A stretch of 64,000 nt of DNA, taken from Flavobacterium endoglycinae. Its GTDB lineage: Bacteria > Bacteroidota > Bacteroidia > Flavobacteriales > Flavobacteriaceae. The stretch is from positions 2,937,001 to 3,001,000 of the forward strand of contig NZ_CP071448.1 in assembly GCF_017352115.1 (NCBI RefSeq), read 5' to 3'. The notes beneath the pieces are model-generated. The model ran no database searches. It had not been told where the DNA came from and was given only the letters and a program-made list of their open reading frames with translations. The position numbers and the translations under genes are program-made. Positions 59,796 through 64,000 of the stretch are shown here, piece after piece; position 1 is the first letter of the stretch, and each line of letters begins with the position of its first letter.

Positions 59796-61485
59796 TTGTT
59801 CTAATGTCTTTCAGCATAAGCTGTGTTGAAATTGTACCATTCCATTCGTTTTCTGCAATGCAGTAAGCAATTTGAAATGGGTTTTGATTTTGTGCTATAT
59901 TTAATTTTTTTCCGAGACCAAAGCCAATAGCAGCAATGCCATCAGAGTTGTTTTGTTTGGCATAAAGCCTCAAATGTTCATCTTCTGCTCCTAATGTTTT
60001 TGCATATCCAGTATCTTTTACGTTTGCAGTCATAAAAACTGGAGTCATATTCTGCGGGCCAAAAGGTTCAAATTGCTTTAAGATTCGAATTAATTTTGGA
60101 GTTATATCAGAGAAATTGATTTCGGCATCAATTTCTATCTCTGGAGTTCGCATTTCGGGCAGAATGGTTTCTTGTACACATTTCTCAAAAGCTTCTTTAA
60201 AGAGCAGATAATTTTCGGCTTTTAAAGTCATTCCGGCTGCATACATATGTCCTCCAAATTGTTCCAAATGTTCTGAACACGCATCAAGAGCATTGTAAAC
60301 ATCAAAACCTTTTACAGATCGGGCAGAAGCGGCGTATTTGTCTCCGCTTTTGGTAAAAACTAAAGTTGGACGATAATACGTTTCAATCAATCGTGAAGCT
60401 ACAATTCCGATTACGCCTTTGTGCCAGTCTTCTTGAAAAACAACAGTTGAAAAACGTTCTTCTTCTTTGTTTTCTAGAATCTGCTGAAAAGCTTCTTTGG
60501 TAATTTTTTTATCTAAATCTTTTCGGTCGGCATTGTATTGTTCGATTTCTGAAGCAAACTGTTGGGCTTGTTCTAAATCAAATTCGGTTAAAAGTTCCAC
60601 CGCATGATTTCCATGTTTGATTCTTCCCGCAGCATTTATTCTTGGGGAAATGATAAAAACGACATCGGTAATATCGAGAACTTTCTTTTTTACCTGATGC
60701 GTTAAAGCTTTAATTCCAGGTCTTGGTTCACTGTTGATGACTTTTAATCCGAAGTAAGCTAGAACGCGGTTTTCTCCTGTAATGGGTACAATATCGGCTG
60801 CGATTGCAGTAGCAACCAAATCAAGATATGGAAGAAGATCTTCTACCGTTTCATTTCGATTTTGACCTAAGGCCTGAATCAATTTAAAACCGACACCGCA
60901 GCCACACAATTCATCATAAGGATAGGAGCAGTCTTCTCTTTTTGGGTCAAGAACTGCCACGGCATCCGGCAGAATGTCTCCAGGTCTATGGTGATCGCAG
61001 ACAATAAAATCGATGTTTTTTGCTTTTGCGTAAGCGACATGATCGATCGATTTAATACCGCAGTCAAGGGCAATTATTAAGGAAATTCCGTTATCATCTG
61101 CATAATCAATTCCCTTGTACGAAACGCCATAACCTTCGTCATAACGATCGGGAATATAAGTGGCAACATGAGGATAATGCGATTTTAAATACGAAGAAAC
61201 CAGAGAAACAGCAGTTGTTCCGTCAACATCATAATCTCCAAAAACCAGAAAGTTTTCCTGATTTTCTATGGCTTTTTCTATTCGGGCAACGGCTTTATCC
61301 ATATCTTTCATTAAATACGGATCGTGCAAATGTTCTAAAGACGGACGAAAAAACTTCTTGGCATCTTCAAAGGTTTCAATACCACGCTGAATCAGGAGCG
61401 ATGCTACAAAATCTTCTACATTTAAAGCTTGTGCCAAATGTTTGATTTTTTCTTCAGAAGGTTTTGGTTTTAATGTCCAACGCAT
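59782..61485 (-). CDS. recJ: Single-stranded-DNA-specific exonuclease
   Basis: A 567-residue 5'-3' exonuclease for recombination and mismatch repair. The DHH-type motifs are NFLVFGDYDVDGTTAVSL, ALDCGIKSIDH, VCDHHRPGD and CGCGVGFKLIQAL; the DHHA1 segment QFGGHMYAAGMTLK follows. Length is normal. Overlap with the MFS gene suggests one transcript. Confidence 0.95.
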   Translation of the reverse strand: MRWTLKPKPSEEKIKHLAQALNVEDFVASLLIQRGIETFEDAKKFFRPSLEHLHDPYLMKDMDKAVARIEKAIENQENFLVFGDYDVDGTTAVSLVSSYLKSHYPHVATYIPDRYDEGYGVSYKGIDYADDNGISLIIALDCGIKSIDHVAYAKAKNIDFIVCDHHRPGDILPDAVAVLDPKREDCSYPYDELCGCGVGFKLIQALGQNRNETVEDLLPYLDLVATAIAADIVPITGENRVLAYFGLKVINSEPRPGIKALTHQVKKKVLDITDVVFIISPRINAAGRIKHGNHAVELLTEFDLEQAQQFASEIEQYNADRKDLDKKITKEAFQQILENKEEERFSTVVFQEDWHKGVIGIVASRLIETYYRPTLVFTKSGDKYAASARSVKGFDVYNALDACSEHLEQFGGHMYAAGMTLKAENYLLFKEAFEKCVQETILPEMRTPEIEIDAEINFSDITPKLIRILKQFEPFGPQNMTPVFMTANVKDTGYAKTLGAEDEHLRLYAKQNNSDGIAAIGFGLGKKLNIAQNQNPFQIAYCIAENEWNGTISTQLMLKDIRTNGRD

Positions 61486-61489
61486 AATT

Positions 61490-61601
61490 GATTTTAGATT
61501 TTAGAGTGTTGATTTTATATTTTTGATTTGCTATAGTAGATCGTAAAGTGCTTGATTTTAAGATCTGAAATCAAAAATCGTTAATCAAAAATCTTAAATA
61601 A
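61490..61601. repeat. TTTAGATTTTAG-type inverted repeat between recJ and the HopJ gene
   Basis: The TGATTTTAGATTTTAGAG-like left part (from 61490) and AAATCAAAAATCTTAAAT-like right part (to 61600) are roughly inverse. The wording resembles the accB-accC spacer. Confidence 0.5.
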
Positions 61602-61946
61602 TTATTTTAATTCAAGTGCATTTCCTTCAAACTGAATTCCGTCCCAGCCTAAGTTGATGAAGTTTCTAATGTTTTGGTGATTGGTTCCGTTTGGATCGCC
61701 TAAAACTTCTTCAAAATAAAAAGCGCCAAAACAAGCTAAGGTTTCTTCTTTATTTAAATTTTGAAGTTTTGCAAAAGAAAACAATTTACAAGAACCTGAA
61801 TTTTCGCCTGCTGCGTTATGTTGTGTTCCGTTTTGAAAAGCAGTTGGAGTAAAGTTGTAATTTTCTTCAATTACTGCAATAGTTTCTGGAAATGTGATTT
61901 GTGTTGGTGTTTGTTTTACTTTTTCTAAAAAGGCTTGAATGCTCAT
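61602..61946 (-). CDS. HopJ-family protein
   Basis: A 114-residue cytoplasmic protein with a conserved core (NGTQHNAAGENSGSCKLFSFA, ACFGAFYFEEVLGDPNGTNHQNIRNF). The family name comes from a Pseudomonas type III effector, but homologues in free-living bacteria have no secretion link. Function unknown. It is upstream of recJ on the same strand with 116 bases between. Confidence 0.88.
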   Translation of the reverse strand: MSIQAFLEKVKQTPTQITFPETIAVIEENYNFTPTAFQNGTQHNAAGENSGSCKLFSFAKLQNLNKEETLACFGAFYFEEVLGDPNGTNHQNIRNFINLGWDGIQFEGNALELK

Positions 61947-61980
61947 GATTTATTCTTTGAATTATATTTTATGTTCTCAT

Positions 61981-62038
61981 TGTCAGTTCGAGCGGAGTCG
62001 AGAACCAAATGCGCATCTCGACTTCGCTCGATGTGACA
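61981..62038. repeat. TGTCAGTTCGAGCGGAGTCGA-type inverted repeat
   Basis: 23-base arms (61981-62003 and 62016-62038) with a few mismatches and a 12-base loop. It shares the GAGCG-(A/G)-AGTCGA core with the hairpin at 40028-40089. Confidence 0.75.
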
Positions 62039-62062
62039 AATGGAATTTGAACTAACAACAGT

Positions 62063-62782
62063 TTATTCTTCTTCATCCTTAGAAAATTTACTTTTCTTAG
62101 GTTCTTTTGTTATTGTTTTTCCGGCAACGACCACAACGATTTCTCCTCTTGGTGCGTTTTTTTCAAAATGAGCCAGAACTTCTTTAGCAGTTCCGCGGAC
62201 GTTTTCTTCATGTAATTTAGATAATTCGCGCGAAACGCAGACTTGTCGGTCTTCTCCAAAATACTGGATAAATTCGCTTAAAGTTTTAATGAGTTTATGC
62301 GGAGAAACATATAAAATCATCGTGCGGGTTTCTTCGGCTAAAGCCAAAAAACGAGTCTGACGTCCTTTTTTATCAGGAAGGAAACCTTCAAAAACAAATT
62401 TGTCATTTGGCAGTCCGCTGTTTACAAGAGCGGGAACAAAAGCCGTTGCTCCAGGAAGACATTCTACTTCGATATTATTTTCTACACAGGCACGAGTTAG
62501 CAAAAATCCAGGATCTGAAATGGCTGGAGTTCCAGCATCTGAAATCAAAGCGATGGTTTCACCAGCTTTCAAACGAGCAATTAGGTTCTCGGTTGTTTTG
62601 TGTTCGTTGTGCATATGATGGCTGTGCATGTGCGTGCCAATTTCAAAATGCTTTAAGAGTTTTCCGCTTGTGCGGGTGTCTTCGGCCAAAATCAAATCGA
62701 CTTCTTTCAAAACCCGAATGGCTCTAAAAGTCATGTCTTCAAGATTGCCAATTGGCGTTGGAACGATATATAATTTGGACAT
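62063..62782 (-). CDS. rsmI: 16S rRNA (cytidine(1402)-2'-O)-methyltransferase
   Basis: A 239-residue SAM-dependent tetrapyrrole-methylase-fold enzyme. The N-terminus SKLYIVPTPIGNLEDMTFRAIRVLKEVD, the block LAEDTRTSGKLLKHF and the motif ALISDAGTPAISDPGFLL are specific for RsmI. It modifies the ribosomal P-site region. The C-terminal tail is charged (TKEPKKSKFSKDEEE). Confidence 0.95.
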   Translation of the reverse strand: MSKLYIVPTPIGNLEDMTFRAIRVLKEVDLILAEDTRTSGKLLKHFEIGTHMHSHHMHNEHKTTENLIARLKAGETIALISDAGTPAISDPGFLLTRACVENNIEVECLPGATAFVPALVNSGLPNDKFVFEGFLPDKKGRQTRFLALAEETRTMILYVSPHKLIKTLSEFIQYFGEDRQVCVSRELSKLHEENVRGTAKEVLAHFEKNAPRGEIVVVVAGKTITKEPKKSKFSKDEEE

Positions 62783-62794
62783 AATTTAGTTTGA

Positions 62795-62885
62795 TAATTT
62801 TGACACGAATTGCACGAATTGTCACAAATTCTAAGACTTTAAAAATTGCACAAAGAAAAAATTGGTGCTAATTCGTGAAATGGGT
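62795..62885. repeat. CACGAATT-type repeat upstream of rsmI
   Basis: CACGAATTGCACGAATTG (62803-62820) and a later TAATTCGTGAAA (62869-62880) form an inverted pair. The same words occur at 10355-10371 and 39935-39985. Confidence 0.6.
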
Positions 62886-62894
62886 GTTTTATTT

Positions 62895-64000
62895 TTAAGA
62901 GAATTTCTTCTCAATAATTCCAAGAAAACGTTCTGCGTAATCGTCTTTTCCTTCCCAGTTGTTGTAATCCGGTTTTACCATGTTTTCGATAAAATCTTTG
63001 ACTTCTGCAAAAGAATCAAAAGTCAATAATTGGTTTAAAACTCGGCTGTAATCTTCAGTGCTGTTTCCAAAAAGATTCTTTGTGAAAGCAATTCTGTCGT
63101 TTAAATCAATATGAAAACCTCTTGCTAATTTTTCGTTTAAACTTACAGGTTTAACAGGCTCTTTTACGGTTTCAAAAAGAGTTGTTTCTATTGTTTTTTT
63201 CTCTTTTGAATCATTCGACGAAATAGGTTCAAAACTGTCTACTTTTACAAATTGTGCATCGGCATAATTAATTCCGAAATCTTCAAACGCGATTGGAATA
63301 GGACTTGCTTTTGGTTCTGTTTTTTCTTCCGTTTTGGGTTCTTCTTTTGCCACTTCTTGAATTTCTTCCTGATCCAATTCAAAAGCAGGTTTAAAATCTG
63401 GAATAGGTTTTAAATCACTTACAGTAGTAAATGAAAGTTCGTCAGATGTATTTTTGGGTTCTTCTGGTATTTCAATTTCTTTTTGGATTTCTTGTACAGG
63501 ATCAGGGATCACTGCAGCAGGTTCTTCTATTTTTTCGAAAATAGGCTCTATTATTTCTGGAACCACAAATTCTAATTTTTCTTCAGCAATAGGTTCTTCT
63601 GCTTTTTCTAAAACAGGTTCTGTAGTTTCTGGAATAATGGATTCTGTTTTTTCTTCAGCAATCGATTCTTCCGTTTTTTCAGCAACTGGTTCTGTGATTT
63701 CCTCTGCGGTAACTTCTTCTGTATTTTCAGCTTCGTAAGATTCTTCAAGAGCAATTACTTCTTCTGCTGGAGTTTCAGATTGAATCTGTACTGGAGTAAT
63801 TTCTTCTTCTTTGTTGAAAATAGTTTCCAGCTCAGAATTGATTTCGCTTTGTCCAATAGTTGGTTTCTGTGTGTCGAAGTTTTCTTCCACGAATTTTAAA
63901 ACCGCTAATTTCTCATATAATTTTTGAGTTTCAAGATATAATTGATTGATATCGGATTTGTTTTTAAGTTTTAAAATTCGATGTGCAATGCTGATTAATT
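62895..64000 (-). CDS. Acidic low-complexity protein, N-terminus outside window
   Basis: The frame is open from base 63998 to the stop at 62895. A GTG at 63888-63890 is an internal codon rather than the start, because the upstream frame has no stop and reads a helical segment (LISIAHRILKLKNKSD). The visible part is about 368 residues. Residues about 60-200 are repeats rich in Glu, Pro and Ile (EPVAEKTEESIAEEK-like); the C-terminal 80 residues (HIDLNDRIAFTKNLFGNSTEDYSR) are more ordered. I do not recognise the family. It may be cytoplasmic or a bridging protein. Confidence 0.72.
   Translation of the reverse strand, partial: LISIAHRILKLKNKSDINQLYLETQKLYEKLAVLKFVEENFDTQKPTIGQSEINSELETIFNKEEEITPVQIQSETPAEEVIALEESYEAENTEEVTAEEITEPVAEKTEESIAEEKTESIIPETTEPVLEKAEEPIAEEKLEFVVPEIIEPIFEKIEEPAAVIPDPVQEIQKEIEIPEEPKNTSDELSFTTVSDLKPIPDFKPAFELDQEEIQEVAKEEPKTEEKTEPKASPIPIAFEDFGINYADAQFVKVDSFEPISSNDSKEKKTIETTLFETVKEPVKPVSLNEKLARGFHIDLNDRIAFTKNLFGNSTEDYSRVLNQLLTFDSFAEVKDFIENMVKPDYNNWEGKDDYAERFLGIIEKKFS

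Noticed and set aside
61602..61946. Type III secretion effector (HopJ)
   Set aside because: The family is widespread in free-living bacteria without a type III system; the name is historical.
63454..63738. Ser/Gly/Ile-rich plus-strand ORF of 94 residues
   Set aside because: It is the antisense reading of the Glu/Pro repeats of the acidic protein gene and has no independent signals.
63888..63890. GTG as start of the acidic protein
   Set aside because: The frame upstream is open to the window edge and reads a helical protein segment, so the real start is outside.

Overview
The window looks like a chromosomal segment of a Flavobacterium-type Bacteroidota. It is AT-rich, with SusC/SusD outer-membrane pairs, lipoproteins with short lipoboxes, the Bacteroidetes promoter pattern TTG-N17-20-TAnnTTTG upstream of several genes, a soluble-type sdhA/sdhB pair, and many dispersed inverted repeats between genes. 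Most of it is an ordinary core genome with several accessory patches.  Layout: 1-3109 carries succinate dehydrogenase sdhA (5' end outside the window) and sdhB, separated by a four-helix-bundle gene bounded by inverted repeats. 3170-17138 is the most interesting part: a GH20 hexosaminidase, a DeoR-type regulator and an eight-gene operon on the minus strand (susC, susD, GntP permease, RidA, KDG kinase, KDPG aldolase, a fold-type III PLP enzyme, an M19 dipeptidase-family hydrolase). An identical 16-base box lies at the same spacing from the -7 element of the GH20 and susC promoters. I read this as a candidate locus for uptake and breakdown of an amino-sugar acid such as N-acetylglucosaminate. 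17266-23606 holds an omega-amidase, surface lipoproteins of unknown role and methylmalonyl-CoA epimerase. 23753-26157 has a CAT-anticodon tRNA, an orphan Vsr/cytosine-methyltransferase pair and a small PID-CTERM-like protein. 26177-31865 is housekeeping: ribE, pdxA, and the DUF177-rpmF-fabH-accB-accC cluster.  31953-37747 holds five tandem secreted PepSY-like proteins beside a sigma-54 response regulator and a convergent hybrid histidine kinase. 37929-43045 has an S9 peptidase, then an oxidoreductase-mtgA-LpxR-like operon. 43119-45458 carries two exported proteins resembling the Hcp/TssD fold. 45885-47325 is an arsenic-response operon (arsR, DUF6428, a 41-residue membrane peptide, arsenate reductase) with two operator-like palindromes but no efflux pump. 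47393-49525 holds an XRE regulator and an ECF sigma factor whose probable promoter motif recurs before a thioredoxin-like operon. 49609-52360 contains SMI1/KNR4-type and unknown proteins.  52541-64000 has a tRNA-Ala with a degenerate tRNA copy, an enoyl-CoA hydratase-family gene, queD, lpxH, a seven-haem cytochrome lipoprotein, an alpha/beta hydrolase, an MFS transporter, recJ, a HopJ-family gene, rsmI and a truncated acidic protein that runs off the edge. At least seven repeat types occupy the gaps between genes. All functional statements come from reading the translated sequences by eye; no database search was run.
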